From: Fen-178 sp963722575
GTDB lineage: Bacteria > Acidobacteriota > Terriglobia > Bryobacterales > Bryobacteraceae
DNA: 64,000 nucleotides
Assembly (NCBI GenBank): GCA_963722575.1
Contig: CAVRNR010000022.1
Span: forward strand, 1,736,001-1,800,000
Reading direction: 5' to 3'
Shown here: in pieces, positions 54,359 through 63,174 of the stretch
Position numbering within the stretch: position 1 is the stretch's first letter
How the letters are laid out: each line of letters starts with the position of its first letter
Notes under the pieces: model-generated
The model's input: only the letters and a program-made list of their open reading frames with translations
What the model was told of the DNA's origin: nothing
The model's database searches: none
Made by a program: the position numbers and the translations under genes

Positions 54359-56080
54359 CTACATTGCCGCTCGTTCCAGTGCGCTGGGCAGCTTCAGGCC
54401 GAGCCGCTGGAGCAAGATCTGCTGGTGCTCGGTGGCCCGGCTGATGCAACGCTTGCGGATCACTTGCCCGGATCTGGTCGGCAGCACCACATCGACCATC
54501 GCGATCTCCGACAGGGCCTCGAACACTTGCCTCGGTTCGTCTCCCAGTCCCGCCTCGCGGCAACTCGCGGCGAGAGTCTTCCAGAGCACATAGGCCAAAA
54601 AGCAAACCAGGATGTGGGCCTGCACTCGATCTTCTTTCTGATGCCGCACCGGGCGGATCCCCAGGTCGGACTTGTGAATGTGAAACGCTGCCTCGGCCTC
54701 GGTCAACTGGATGTAGGCCCGCCACAGATCTTCCGGGCTCCAATCGGTCACGTTGCTGCGCAGCACGTAACAGCCCTCACTCAAGCGCGCCCACTCTCTC
54801 CAGGCTTCCACCTTCGACCACCGCAGGCGAGCGAACCCGCCGCCGTCCGTTTCCACTTTCACTTCGAACAGCGCGGCCGCTCGCGTGTTCCGCCCCAGCA
54901 ACCGGCCCACTCGTGTGGCGATCGTCACCGGCTTCTGTTTCTTCTTCAGGCAACTGGTCTGGATCTTTCCGAGGCCTTCCTCAATGCGCTTCTCGAAACG
55001 CTCGTGCATGGCCTGCTCTTTGGCCCGCCGCTCCGCGCTGCGGCACAGGATGAAAACCTCCTCCCCGCCCGGCGCCGGTGTGATGCGAACTTCCAGCCCC
55101 GCATGCACCAACCGCCAGTCTTCGCTCAGCAACTCCTGCTCGAACTTGCGCATGGAGTTCTTCGCCGTCCCTACGATGTAGCGCCGCCCACCTTCGCGCA
55201 GGAACTCCACGTTGTCCTCGCCCGCCATCCCGCGGTCCATGACCCAGATCCGGCTAGCCCGGCCATAGAGCCCTTCGATGTGCCCGACCATCTCTTCCAG
55301 CGTGGTGGCGTCGTTGCGATTGCCGGCGAAGATCTCGTAGCCCAGCGGCATCCCGCAACGGCTCACTACCAGGGCGATGTTGACTTGCTTGCAGTCCGGC
55401 CGATGGTCGCGCGAATAGCCCCGCTGCGCTTGCGAGTTCTTCTCCGCCTGACCTTCAAAGTACGTGCTGGTCACGTCATACAGCAGCAGATCGTAGTCCA
55501 GCTCGAACAACTCTCCCAGCTTCTCCTTCAGGTGTTTCTCCAGCGCCGGCTTGTGCGGCAGCAAAGCATCCAGCGCCCGGTACAAGCGGTCCTCGTTGAC
55601 CTTCTCGACCGGCACACTCAACAGGTCCGGTAGCGCGCTGGATTCGTAGAACCGCTCTGCCCAGTGCAACTCACTGGAGGGGTCGCACAGTTGCCCGAGC
55701 ACCAGCACTGTCGCCATCAGCGGCCAGGGAATCTCTTCTCGTCCTTGGGGCAGCTTCTCTTCCAGAAAGCGATCCAGATCCAGCCGGCGCAGCAGCTCCA
55801 GCCCCAGCCAGGGGCCGCCGAATTTCCGGCTGCGCTCGACATGCACCCGCTTCACATCGACTTCCACCCATTCCGGCTGAGCCTCCAGAAACAAGCTGCC
55901 CTGCTGGGTGGTCCTCCCTTCGGCACAGCGCTTCACTCCCAGGCGGCCACGTTCATCCATCGCGCCCAGCCAAGCCACCACGCGCTGCCGCGGTCCGCGC
56001 TGGGTGCGATAGCTCTCTACCAGGGCCCAGTAAGCGTGGCGCTTGCCGTCCTTCCTCCGATAGCAGGGCCGCACGTACAT
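54359..56080 (-). CDS. IS1634-family transposase
   Basis: 573 residues. 'MYVRPCYRRKDGKRHAYWAL' and 'VESYRTQRGPRQRVVAWLGA' begin IS1634/IS4-superfamily transposases. The catalytic residues are in 'YDLLLYDVTSTYFEGQAEKN' (first Asp), 'SRIWVMDRGMAGEDNVEFLR' (second Asp) and 'IQLTEAEAAFHIHKSDLGIR' (Glu, YREK-like region). The gene is intact. Terminal repeats could not be fixed: GAGTTTC occurs near both ends (54350-54356 and inverted at 56153-56159), with GCCGC outside each (54339-54343; 56161-56165) as a possible target duplication. Confidence 0.88.
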   Translation of the reverse strand: MYVRPCYRRKDGKRHAYWALVESYRTQRGPRQRVVAWLGAMDERGRLGVKRCAEGRTTQQGSLFLEAQPEWVEVDVKRVHVERSRKFGGPWLGLELLRRLDLDRFLEEKLPQGREEIPWPLMATVLVLGQLCDPSSELHWAERFYESSALPDLLSVPVEKVNEDRLYRALDALLPHKPALEKHLKEKLGELFELDYDLLLYDVTSTYFEGQAEKNSQAQRGYSRDHRPDCKQVNIALVVSRCGMPLGYEIFAGNRNDATTLEEMVGHIEGLYGRASRIWVMDRGMAGEDNVEFLREGGRRYIVGTAKNSMRKFEQELLSEDWRLVHAGLEVRITPAPGGEEVFILCRSAERRAKEQAMHERFEKRIEEGLGKIQTSCLKKKQKPVTIATRVGRLLGRNTRAAALFEVKVETDGGGFARLRWSKVEAWREWARLSEGCYVLRSNVTDWSPEDLWRAYIQLTEAEAAFHIHKSDLGIRPVRHQKEDRVQAHILVCFLAYVLWKTLAASCREAGLGDEPRQVFEALSEIAMVDVVLPTRSGQVIRKRCISRATEHQQILLQRLGLKLPSALERAAM

Positions 56081-56157
56081 AGCTCCATACTACGGATCTA
56101 CGGCTCCGATTCAAGAGGGTTGGTCGTCACTACATCGGCTTTTCGGAACTCTGAAAC

Positions 56158-57027
56158 TCAGCCGCGGCAACAGCGTGATGGAAACAAAAGACGGCTCTCT
56201 TGTCCGCTGGGTTCGGCAGCCTTAAAACAGGCCAAAAAAAGTTGCGGAGTCACCTCAACTGCGGAAGTTGGGTTAGCGAGGGCGCGGTTCGCGTCAACCA
56301 CATTGTTAATCTCGTCAAATATGCCGTCGATGATCTCCTCGCGGACGAGAATAGCATCCGTCCGGCTGGTGTCCCTGGTCAATATGACAGGCACGCCGCC
56401 CGGATCGTTCGTCAGTCGGATGTTGCCGGACGGAGTCGTTCGCCCACGCTTTCCTGGGTGAACCATTAGGACCTGACTCCCGGCAGGCGCCTGTACCACC
56501 TTCCTAATGTCCTTCGCCCATTCCTTCCGGAGACGATCGACTCGTCGCGAGATTAGAATGCGCAAATCGTCCGTCGTCCCAGGCTCGCTCTTGCTCCCGT
56601 GCCGAAAGTATACTGTTCCAACGCCGAATGCGACCTTCTGCTTCCCCCCGCCGGCATCATAGGTGCCAGGTTTGGCGAAGACGAGCGGGACCAGCGCGCC
56701 GGTGATCAGAAACGCACAAAGTGATGAGCCGCCCTTTTGGAGCTCACGGATTTCGACGTCAAAGTCTGCGAAACCTGTGTACTTGAATATGCGATTAGTG
56801 ATGTCGGCCGGATCAATATTGAGCACAGACCTCGCGGGCGGAATCGTCGGCGATCCCCGACTGTCGAGCCCGAACACGATGATTCCACCGCCAGAGTTTG
56901 CAAGAGCGACGATGTCCTTAATCAACTCGCACCACTCACCTGGAGAGGTTGAGTCGAAGCTTTGCTTAAATTCGATTTGTCGGGATTCGCGCGTGGCAGC
57001 GAGAGCCGAAGCAATCAAGTCCGGCAT
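56158..57027 (-). CDS. AlbA_2 (Schlafen-type) domain protein, probably truncated by the IS1634-type element
   Basis: About 289 residues from ATG 57027 (a start at 57069 is also open). The N-terminal AlbA_2 domain is clear: 'SRQIEFKQSFDSTSPGEWCE', 'LIKDIVALANSGGGIIVFGL' and 'YFRHGSKSEPGTTDDLRILI'. The remainder is unassigned. Its stop at 56158-56160 lies in sequence that may belong to the IS end, and the last residues ('PSRCCRG') do not look like a natural C-terminus. AlbA_2 proteins bind nucleic acids and often occur in defence or regulatory loci. It is divergent from the Ntn-hydrolase gene. Confidence 0.75.
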   Translation of the reverse strand: MPDLIASALAATRESRQIEFKQSFDSTSPGEWCELIKDIVALANSGGGIIVFGLDSRGSPTIPPARSVLNIDPADITNRIFKYTGFADFDVEIRELQKGGSSLCAFLITGALVPLVFAKPGTYDAGGGKQKVAFGVGTVYFRHGSKSEPGTTDDLRILISRRVDRLRKEWAKDIRKVVQAPAGSQVLMVHPGKRGRTTPSGNIRLTNDPGGVPVILTRDTSRTDAILVREEIIDGIFDEINNVVDANRALANPTSAVEVTPQLFLACFKAAEPSGQESRLLFPSRCCRG

Positions 57028-57276
57028 ACGCCTATTCAATATACGCCCATAGGCCGATTCTCGTAGCACCCCCCTTCACACGTCCTCTTCGGACCGGCCG
57101 ATCGCCGAGAAGACCCGGCCATCCCGGTGCTCCGGAAAGCACCGGGATAGGTCCTCGACCGTCAGCCCCCGTATGGATGGTGGAAGCTCCGGGAGTTGCC
57201 CCGCGAGCCCGTCCGGCTCTCTTATTACATTACAATTGTCTTTCGAGTTTCTCAAGGATGTAGAGGATCAGGATAC

Positions 57277-58089
57277 ATGACCACGCTTGCCGCATGGGTC
57301 TCGGTGGATTCCCGCCGCCCTTCTGCGTGCTATCTCGTGAGCGATAGCAGAATTACGTGGCGGACCGGGAGTGATTGGGATGCGGGCCAGAAGCTGTTTG
57401 TATCTTCGCGATTCCCTGACATTTTTGGGTATTGTGGCGACGTGCAGTTCCCCACCTTGGTCTTGCGCCAAATTCTGGACCGGATTGACCAGGGACTGCT
57501 ACTCCCAGCCCAGGCAAGCGCTACAGAACGAAACGAAAGAGTTGCCGAGGAACTGAGCACGGCCTATCACGGCTACCCAGAGCACGGATCCGAACAGTCT
57601 ACGATCGTTCATTTTTCTCGTGATGGCGAGGGACGGACGGCCAGATTCGCTTTATGGAGAATAGACTGGTCACGCTCATCTTCAATCCAAAGTAGCCGCA
57701 TAGAACTTCCTACAGCTTCCGTGATCGGCATCGCTCTCGGATCCGGCTGTCGGGTCCTGATAGATCGCAACGAGGAATGGAAGAGGGCTCAAGGTCGTAC
57801 GGCGCGGGGAGTATTCAGCTCATTTTGCGAAGCCATTTCTAGCGGGGAGGATCAACGTACCGGTGGGCCTCCCCAATTGGCCGGTCTATATCCCAGTGGG
57901 TTAGGCAGGCTGTTCGGGCTAGTCATCAACGGTCAACGATACCTCGCTGGCGCTCCGGTGCCGGATGACGCCGATGTCGATCGCTTTGAATGGCGAAACG
58001 ATCTTTTTGAGCGCATGAACCCCCGGACACTGAAGCGTCTGGACGAAGCCCAAGTTCAGCCTCGACCGCGAAGGCCGAGGACAAACTGA
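57277..58089 (+). CDS. HslV/proteasome-beta-like Ntn hydrolase
   Basis: 270 residues from ATG 57277. The mature N-terminus would be Thr-Thr ('TTLAAWVSVDSRRPSACYLV'), followed by 'SDSRITW' (Asp22 of the processed chain), 'AGQKLFVSS' (Lys38) and 'DIFGYCGDVQFPTLVLRQIL'. This matches the Thr1-Asp-Lys layout of HslV and proteasome beta subunits. It is longer than HslV, with a helical, basic C-terminal tail. No ATPase partner (HslU, Mpa) is nearby. An upstream start at 57196 would bury the Thr and is not favoured. It is divergent from the AlbA_2 gene with about 250 bases between, where I see no gene. Confidence 0.65.
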   Translation: MTTLAAWVSVDSRRPSACYLVSDSRITWRTGSDWDAGQKLFVSSRFPDIFGYCGDVQFPTLVLRQILDRIDQGLLLPAQASATERNERVAEELSTAYHGYPEHGSEQSTIVHFSRDGEGRTARFALWRIDWSRSSSIQSSRIELPTASVIGIALGSGCRVLIDRNEEWKRAQGRTARGVFSSFCEAISSGEDQRTGGPPQLAGLYPSGLGRLFGLVINGQRYLAGAPVPDDADVDRFEWRNDLFERMNPRTLKRLDEAQVQPRPRRPRTN

Positions 58090-58199
58090 TTTTCCACGCC
58101 GCGCCGATTTATGGTTGGGTGTTTGGGTGTTATTATCCGACCCGTCCACTCGGGGCGGTCGAGTTTGCCAGCGCTGCCTATCGGACGGGTCTCAACCCA

Positions 58200-58226
58200 T
58201 CGGCGGAAAAATTGACCGCCGGCGCT
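58200..58226 (-). repeat. REP-like palindrome, CCGGCG family, copy E
   Basis: On the minus strand GTAGCGCCGGCGGTC, an AATTTTT-containing loop, then CCGCCGA, closely matching copies B and C. Located at the convergent end of the Ntn-hydrolase and Hsp70 genes. Confidence 0.55.
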
Positions 58227-58238
58227 ACCCCTGCCGCG

Positions 58239-60893
58239 TTACCCAACCGCCTCAGGCGCTTCCAGCACCAACCCCGACGGCAGTTCTTCTCCGAAGATCC
58301 TTCCCAGCGCGCTGTCGTCTTCTTCGCCTTCCACGACGGCCGCCAGCCGCGCGGCGTGCGGCAACGTCTGTAGCTTGCGGCTGACTGCCTCGCGCGCGGC
58401 CATGGGGAGATCGCGCATGGGGTCGTCGGTGCGGCGGGCCATAGCGGCAAGGGCGTCGCCAGCACTGGGAATGTTGAGCAGCGCTTCCACCCAGCGGGCG
58501 ACGGCGGTGGGCGGGATCACCAGGTTCGTCGGGCCGTAGAAAAGCTTGCGCGCGCCCAGGCGGGAAAGGCACCACAGCTCGCTCTCCTTGAAATCGCCCT
58601 GTTTGACGCGCTTGATGAGTGTCTCGGCCAGCTCGGTTTTGGCGCCTACGGGCAACAGTTCCAGGCTGGAAACCGTGCGCCACATTTCACGCAGCAGGGC
58701 GGCATTGATGCGCGGCGGCTTCTTGGCGCCGCGCGGCAGCAGGAAGCCGGAGAGGCGCTGGTATACGTCGGTCTGCTGGTTGCGGTTGAGGCCGCCGGCC
58801 AGGCGTCCCCAGAAGATCCACCACTCTACTTCGCATTGCACCTGGTTGCCATGGGTGAGGCCGGCGGAGTAAATGCGGCGCGTCTGCTCAATGCGGAAAT
58901 CGTCGCCGGGATAGCCGAAGCCGGGGCGCAGACAGAAGCCGCATAGGTTGAGCCAGCGGATCTCGTAGGCCGGACTCTTCTTGCGGCCGTCGGCTGCCGC
59001 CAGAAACGCGTCGGCCAATTGGCGGATGGCGGAAAGCGGCCAACTGTTCTTCCCTAGGCCCATGGTCTGTTCGAGACGGGCGGGGACTTCCTCCGGTGCG
59101 ATGGGCGATTTCGCGGTGGGCGAGAATACCGTCGAGACTAGCTCCAGCGACGCTTTCAGAGCCGGCTCGCTGACTACAGCCGCGGCTTTGCGGTCGACGG
59201 GTTGCTCGACGGCCTGTTTGCGCAGCTCGAACTGGAGCCGCCAGCGGTTGTCGCCGATCTTCGATTCGCACCAGGTTTCGAGCGTGCCGATTTCCGTCAA
59301 GCGCGCGCCCAGCTTCACGGGGATGAAGCGCTCCTCGGCCTTCTTACCGAAGCGGATGACGGCGTGCAGCGGGGCGTGCGTGTGCAGGTCGGCATCGCTG
59401 ACGGCGAATTCGAGCACGTCGCCGAGTTTGTCGTCGGCGCGCGTGAGAGAACTGTAGAGGCGAAACGCGACGGGGCGGTTGGCGACAAGCTGCAGCGCAT
59501 CGTTATCAATCTCGATTGACGCGCCCTCTTCGGTGCCGCGCGGCACCAGGCAGACCGCCGGGAACCTGCCCTCCCGAGGCTCGCCGAGCGCGATGTAGTA
59601 GGTGCGCGGCAAGCCGCCACGGACCAGCACGCCGCTGCCGGTGGAGCGCACGTAGGAGTAGTAGGCCGCGCCGCGGGCCACGGCCAAGTCCAACTCGGAG
59701 TTCTCGAGGATCTCGGGGCGGCGGCCGTACCACTGGCCTACTACGTCGGCGGCGCGCGCTTGCAGAATCTCCGGAATGAAGAAGCCGCCGTTGAAGAGAA
59801 TGGCGTCGGGCACTTGGCCCGTCGGCTCCAGAAAGGCGTTGAGGTGGCGCGTGATGGCCGGGTCGGAGACGTACGGCAGACCGAGTTCGCGGAACAGGCT
59901 GCGCTTTTCCTCCTTGGGCGGCTCGCCGCGCTGGGTGAAGGGGAGGAAGCCTTCGAGGGCCAGTTCCAACGCTTCCTCCCGCAGGATTTCGGTTTTGAGC
60001 GATCTGCCGATCAGCGCCGAGCCGGAGCCGAGCACGGTGATTTCCACGCTCTGCAAACTGGCGTCGCCGAGCAACTTTTCCTTGGCGGCGGTGCACTGGC
60101 GGCGCAGGCCGCTGCGCTGGCGGATGGAGAGCGGCACGCCCAGTTTGGTCTCCACCAGCCAGGCCAGCGTGAGGTCGAGATTGTCGCCGCCCAGCAGCAG
60201 GTGCTTGCCCACGGCGGTGCGCGTGAAATCGACCAGGTCGCCCGAGCGTGAAACGCGGATGAGGCTGAAATCGCTGGTGCCGCCGCCCACGTCGCAGATC
60301 AGCACGGTCTGCCCGTCGAAGAGCTTCTTGCGCGACTGCGCCAGGTTGTTGGCGATCCACGAATAGAACGCCGCGGCGGGCTCTTCGAGCAGCGTGAGGC
60401 GCTCGAGCCCGGCCTCGCGCGCGGCCATCACGGTAAGCTCGCGAGCCTCTTCGTCGAAGGACGCGGGGACGGTGAGCACGATGTCCTGCGCGGCCAGCGG
60501 CACGCCTTTCGCGCGATCCCACTCCTCGCGGAATTTGGCGATGAAGCGCGCGGAAACCTCCACCGGCGAGAGCACGCGTCCCGTCTCCTGCGAATCCCAC
60601 GGGAGGATCTTGGCGGTGCGATCCACATCGGGGTTGGAGAGCCAGGATTTGGCCGAGTGCACCAGGCGCGTGGGGACGAGCGCGCCCTGCTCGCGCGCGT
60701 AGACGCCGACCGGCTGGCCGTCTTCCAGAAACAGAAACGAAGGCAGCGTGCGGCGTGGCTCGACCCGCCCCGCGGCCACCAGTTGTGGGGTCTCGAAGAT
60801 GTGGACCGGCGGAAAATCGCGGTCCTGAGCCTCGCCTTCGTCGATATAGGCCAGAGCGGAATTGGTGGTGCCGAGGTCGATGCCGATTTTCAT
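58239..60893 (-). CDS. Hsp70/HscC-like chaperone with DUF3731-type C-terminus
   Basis: 884 residues from ATG 60893, where 'KIGIDLGTTNSALAYIDEGE' begins. A start at 60938 would lie inside a repeat. The Hsp70 ATPase motifs 'VLTVPASFDEEARELTVMAA', 'LLEEPAAAFYSWIANNL' and 'VLICDVGGGTSDFSLIRVSR' are complete, as is 'AILFNGGFFIPEILQAR'. The C-terminal about 350 residues replace the usual substrate-binding lid with a helical domain seen in this Hsp70 subgroup (DUF3731). It is followed on the same strand, upstream, by a DUF2760 gene, the common partner. The client is unknown. Confidence 0.88.
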   Translation of the reverse strand: MKIGIDLGTTNSALAYIDEGEAQDRDFPPVHIFETPQLVAAGRVEPRRTLPSFLFLEDGQPVGVYAREQGALVPTRLVHSAKSWLSNPDVDRTAKILPWDSQETGRVLSPVEVSARFIAKFREEWDRAKGVPLAAQDIVLTVPASFDEEARELTVMAAREAGLERLTLLEEPAAAFYSWIANNLAQSRKKLFDGQTVLICDVGGGTSDFSLIRVSRSGDLVDFTRTAVGKHLLLGGDNLDLTLAWLVETKLGVPLSIRQRSGLRRQCTAAKEKLLGDASLQSVEITVLGSGSALIGRSLKTEILREEALELALEGFLPFTQRGEPPKEEKRSLFRELGLPYVSDPAITRHLNAFLEPTGQVPDAILFNGGFFIPEILQARAADVVGQWYGRRPEILENSELDLAVARGAAYYSYVRSTGSGVLVRGGLPRTYYIALGEPREGRFPAVCLVPRGTEEGASIEIDNDALQLVANRPVAFRLYSSLTRADDKLGDVLEFAVSDADLHTHAPLHAVIRFGKKAEERFIPVKLGARLTEIGTLETWCESKIGDNRWRLQFELRKQAVEQPVDRKAAAVVSEPALKASLELVSTVFSPTAKSPIAPEEVPARLEQTMGLGKNSWPLSAIRQLADAFLAAADGRKKSPAYEIRWLNLCGFCLRPGFGYPGDDFRIEQTRRIYSAGLTHGNQVQCEVEWWIFWGRLAGGLNRNQQTDVYQRLSGFLLPRGAKKPPRINAALLREMWRTVSSLELLPVGAKTELAETLIKRVKQGDFKESELWCLSRLGARKLFYGPTNLVIPPTAVARWVEALLNIPSAGDALAAMARRTDDPMRDLPMAAREAVSRKLQTLPHAARLAAVVEGEEDDSALGRIFGEELPSGLVLEAPEAVG

Positions 60894-60912
60894 ACTTGTG
60901 CCAAAGAATAAT

Positions 60913-61006
60913 GGCCACGGATGAACACGGATGAACACGGATAAGAAAACAAGATTCTCAAGATTTTTGTCTTGTTATCCGTGTTCATCCGTGTTCATCC
61001 GTGGCT
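60913..61006. repeat. long dispersed hairpin, GGATGAACACGG family, copy 2
   Basis: The left arm GGCCACGGATGAACACGG continues with another GATGAACACGG and ATAAG. The right arm is CTTGTTATCCGTGTTCATCC followed by GTGTTCATCCGTGGC. The arms are almost perfectly complementary. It lies between the DUF2760 gene and the Hsp70 start. Confidence 0.75.
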
Positions 61007-61029
61007 AATTTGATCTTTTCTCGGGGCCA

Positions 61030-61560
61030 CTATTCGATCTCGATTTCGGCGGGCGCGATGATGCTGGTGTCCTCTTTAGCGGCCAGGGCGGGAAGATCCA
61101 CCTTCGCCGCGCGCCACCCTTTGTGACGCAAAGTGCCGCCCGAGGGCGGCGTGGCCGGGACGTTGCCGATGAACCGGACGAGGTGCGGGTCGCCGGAGGG
61201 CGCCCTGGCGGGGGTGCCTTCGACGCCGTCAATCACCGGTTGGAGTGCGACATAGCGCGCGAGGGAGTCGCGGCATTGATCGTGAAGCTCGCGCACCGCC
61301 GCGCCCACCTGGTCGTCGGAGTACGAGGCGATATCCTCCATCAGGAAATCCACCACGCGGGAATCGCGCTGGAGGATGGTCAGAATCTGCAGCGCGCCGT
61401 CGGCCGGCGTCCTCGAAGCGGCGGCTGCTGGGGTGCCCTTTGGGCCGGGCGCCGGCTGCTCGCGCCGCGCCAGTTTCAAAACGCCGAGCGCGTCCGCAGA
61501 AAGCGCGCCGTGAAAGAGGATCTCGAAGAAGCAGCGAAACGCCAGAAGAATACGATTCAA
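61030..61560 (-). CDS. DUF2760 protein, Hsp70 partner
   Basis: 176 residues. 'GALQILTILQRDSRVVDFLM', 'EDIASYSDDQVGAAVRELHD' and 'CRDSLARYVALQPVID' with 'PHLVRFIGNVPATPPSGGTL' and 'GWRAAKVDLPAL' are the DUF2760 signature. The gene precedes the DUF3731-Hsp70 on the same strand, separated only by the long hairpin, a neighbourhood seen in other bacteria. Molecular role unknown; a co-chaperone is plausible. Confidence 0.85.
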   Translation of the reverse strand: MNRILLAFRCFFEILFHGALSADALGVLKLARREQPAPGPKGTPAAAASRTPADGALQILTILQRDSRVVDFLMEDIASYSDDQVGAAVRELHDQCRDSLARYVALQPVIDGVEGTPARAPSGDPHLVRFIGNVPATPPSGGTLRHKGWRAAKVDLPALAAKEDTSIIAPAEIEIE

Positions 61561-61601
61561 ATTGGTGGCTCCAGAATTTCAGGATAGCGAATACAGGGCG
61601 C

Positions 61602-62486
61602 TCACCGGGAGTGAACCACGGTGGCCTGCCGCAGCCGTTCCAACTGCCGCCGCGCAATCTCGGCCCACTGCCCCGAGTGATCGAGCTTCAGATACGCCTT
61701 CCAGTGGTGCACGGCCTTCAGCGGGTCGCCGGTGCGCTCGCACAGGAGGGCCAGGTTAAAGTGGGAGTCGGCGTAGTTGGGGTTGAGCTCCAGGGCCCGG
61801 CGGTAGTATTCAAAAGCCTCTTTGATGCGCCCTTGCTCGTCGTAGAGGTTGCCGAGGTTGAACTGGGCCAAAGGGTAGCCAGGGTCGGCCACGATGGCTT
61901 CCATGTAGTACCTCTCGGCCTGGGGGAATTGGCGCTGGCGGTAATAAATGGTGCCGAGATTGACCAGCGCGCCGGCGGCGCCGGGATTCAGTTTCAGCAC
62001 CTGCCGGTAGGCTTCGATGGCCTGCTCGATGGGAGCGCCGGTCTCTTCGAGATCGAGTCCCTTCTGGAACCAGGATTCCGCCTCGCGCGTCCGGTTGACC
62101 GTGCGCTTGCGGTCGGGAAAGGCCTTGACCCCGCCCAGCCCGGCGGCGTCGAAATCGAAAAGGATCTGCCCGCTGATCGCCTCCATTCTCTGGCCCGCGA
62201 GGTGGACCGCGATCTTCTTCCCGTCGGAGACGATGCGAAGCTCCGACAGCGGGTGCTCGACCCAGTCGAGTTTTTCGCGGAGCGACTCGAGCGCGCGGCC
62301 GATCTGGCGCGGCCGGATGTGGTTCTCGCTCAGCTTGATGAGGGTCTGGAGAGCGATGAGGTCTTGGAAGGAGTAGGACTTGGCGGCGGCGATCAGCCCC
62401 TGGCGCTCCCAGCTTCGAAGCTGGCGCGCGGAGATCCCGAACTGGCGGCGCACATCCGCCCGCGAGTACTCCTCCTTCGGGTCCAC
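61602..62486 (-). CDS. MerR-type helix-turn-helix protein with TPR repeats
   Basis: 294 residues. A MerR-like winged helix occupies residues about 5-75 ('YSRADVRRQFGISARQLRSW', 'ERQGLIAAAKSYSFQDLIAL'). From about residue 130 three to four tetratricopeptide repeats follow ('AIEAYRQVLKLNPGAAGALV', 'AERYYMEAIVADPGYPLAQF', 'AFEYYRRALELNPNYADSHF'). It may be a regulator that binds a protein partner through the TPRs. It is upstream of the DUF2760-Hsp70 pair on the same strand, 41 bases away, and may regulate it. Confidence 0.82.
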   Translation of the reverse strand: MDPKEEYSRADVRRQFGISARQLRSWERQGLIAAAKSYSFQDLIALQTLIKLSENHIRPRQIGRALESLREKLDWVEHPLSELRIVSDGKKIAVHLAGQRMEAISGQILFDFDAAGLGGVKAFPDRKRTVNRTREAESWFQKGLDLEETGAPIEQAIEAYRQVLKLNPGAAGALVNLGTIYYRQRQFPQAERYYMEAIVADPGYPLAQFNLGNLYDEQGRIKEAFEYYRRALELNPNYADSHFNLALLCERTGDPLKAVHHWKAYLKLDHSGQWAEIARRQLERLRQATVVHSR

Positions 62487-62523
62487 GCGAATATTCTAAC
62501 AGGGTCGGCCGGGGAAGGTCTCT

Positions 62524-62540
62524 ACTTTACAGCAAAAAGT
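62524..62540. promoter_or_regulatory. putative operator ACTTT-N7-AAAGT, copy 1
   Basis: ACTTTACAGCAAAAAGT, followed by ACT. The site is upstream of the membrane-protein gene and is repeated almost identically at 63562-63578, bracketing a winged-helix regulator gene. Its distance from ATG 62578 suits a promoter-proximal operator. Confidence 0.5.
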
Positions 62541-62577
62541 ACTTGAAAAAACTCAAACGGGGGAGTATGATGCCTGT

Positions 62578-63174
62578 ATGGGCGCTCCGCGGCCGGAACC
62601 GGTGGAACTGCACACGCATGCGATGGAGAACCTGCGGTATATCCGCCGGACCATGGAGCGGGCGGGCTCCTTCACCGCGGTGCCGGGCATCGGCGGCATG
62701 CTGATGGGATCGACGGCGCTGGCGGCCGCGTGGATGGCGTCCGGGCGGTTCCGCAGCGGCGCGTGGCTGGCGGTCTGGCTGGCCGACGCAGCCTTGGCGC
62801 TGCTCATCGGGGTGGCGGCGGCGGCGGTGAAATCGCGGCGCGTCAAGATGCCGCTGCTCTCCGGGCCGGGACGCAAGTTCGTGGCGGGGTTCGCGCCTGC
62901 CATGGTGGCTGCGGCGCTGATTACGGCGGTCCTGTTCCGCGCCGGGTTGACCGCGCCGCTGCCGGGAACCTGGCTGCTGCTCTACGGCGCCAGCGTGGTT
63001 TCGGGCGGCGGGGCTTCGGTCCGCGTGGTGCCCTTGATGGGCGCATGCTTCATGGTGGCGGGGGCAGCCGCTTTCCTGTCGCCGGCCGAATGGGGCAATG
63101 CGATCCTGGCGGCGGGGTTTGGGGGGTTGCACATTGTGTTCGGAGCGGTGATTGCGGTGAAGTATGGCGGCTAG
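62578..63174 (+). CDS. integral membrane protein of unknown function
   Basis: 198 residues with five or so predicted transmembrane helices, including 'GIGGMLMGSTALAAAWMASG', 'AWLAVWLADAALALLIGVAA', 'VAGFAPAMVAAALITAVLFR', 'WLLLYGASVVSGG' and 'LAAGFGGLHIVFGAVIAV'. The N-terminal 'ELHTHAMENLRYIRRTMERA' is a soluble segment conserved in such proteins found beside winged-helix regulators. It overlaps the next gene by 11 bases, implying co-translation. Function unknown. Confidence 0.7.
   Translation: MGAPRPEPVELHTHAMENLRYIRRTMERAGSFTAVPGIGGMLMGSTALAAAWMASGRFRSGAWLAVWLADAALALLIGVAAAAVKSRRVKMPLLSGPGRKFVAGFAPAMVAAALITAVLFRAGLTAPLPGTWLLLYGASVVSGGGASVRVVPLMGACFMVAGAAAFLSPAEWGNAILAAGFGGLHIVFGAVIAVKYGG

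Noticed and set aside
54300..56150. AGTTCCG or AACTCT as terminal repeat or target duplication of the IS1634-type element
   Set aside because: Matches are only 6-7 bases, mutually inconsistent and not supported by longer inverted repeats.
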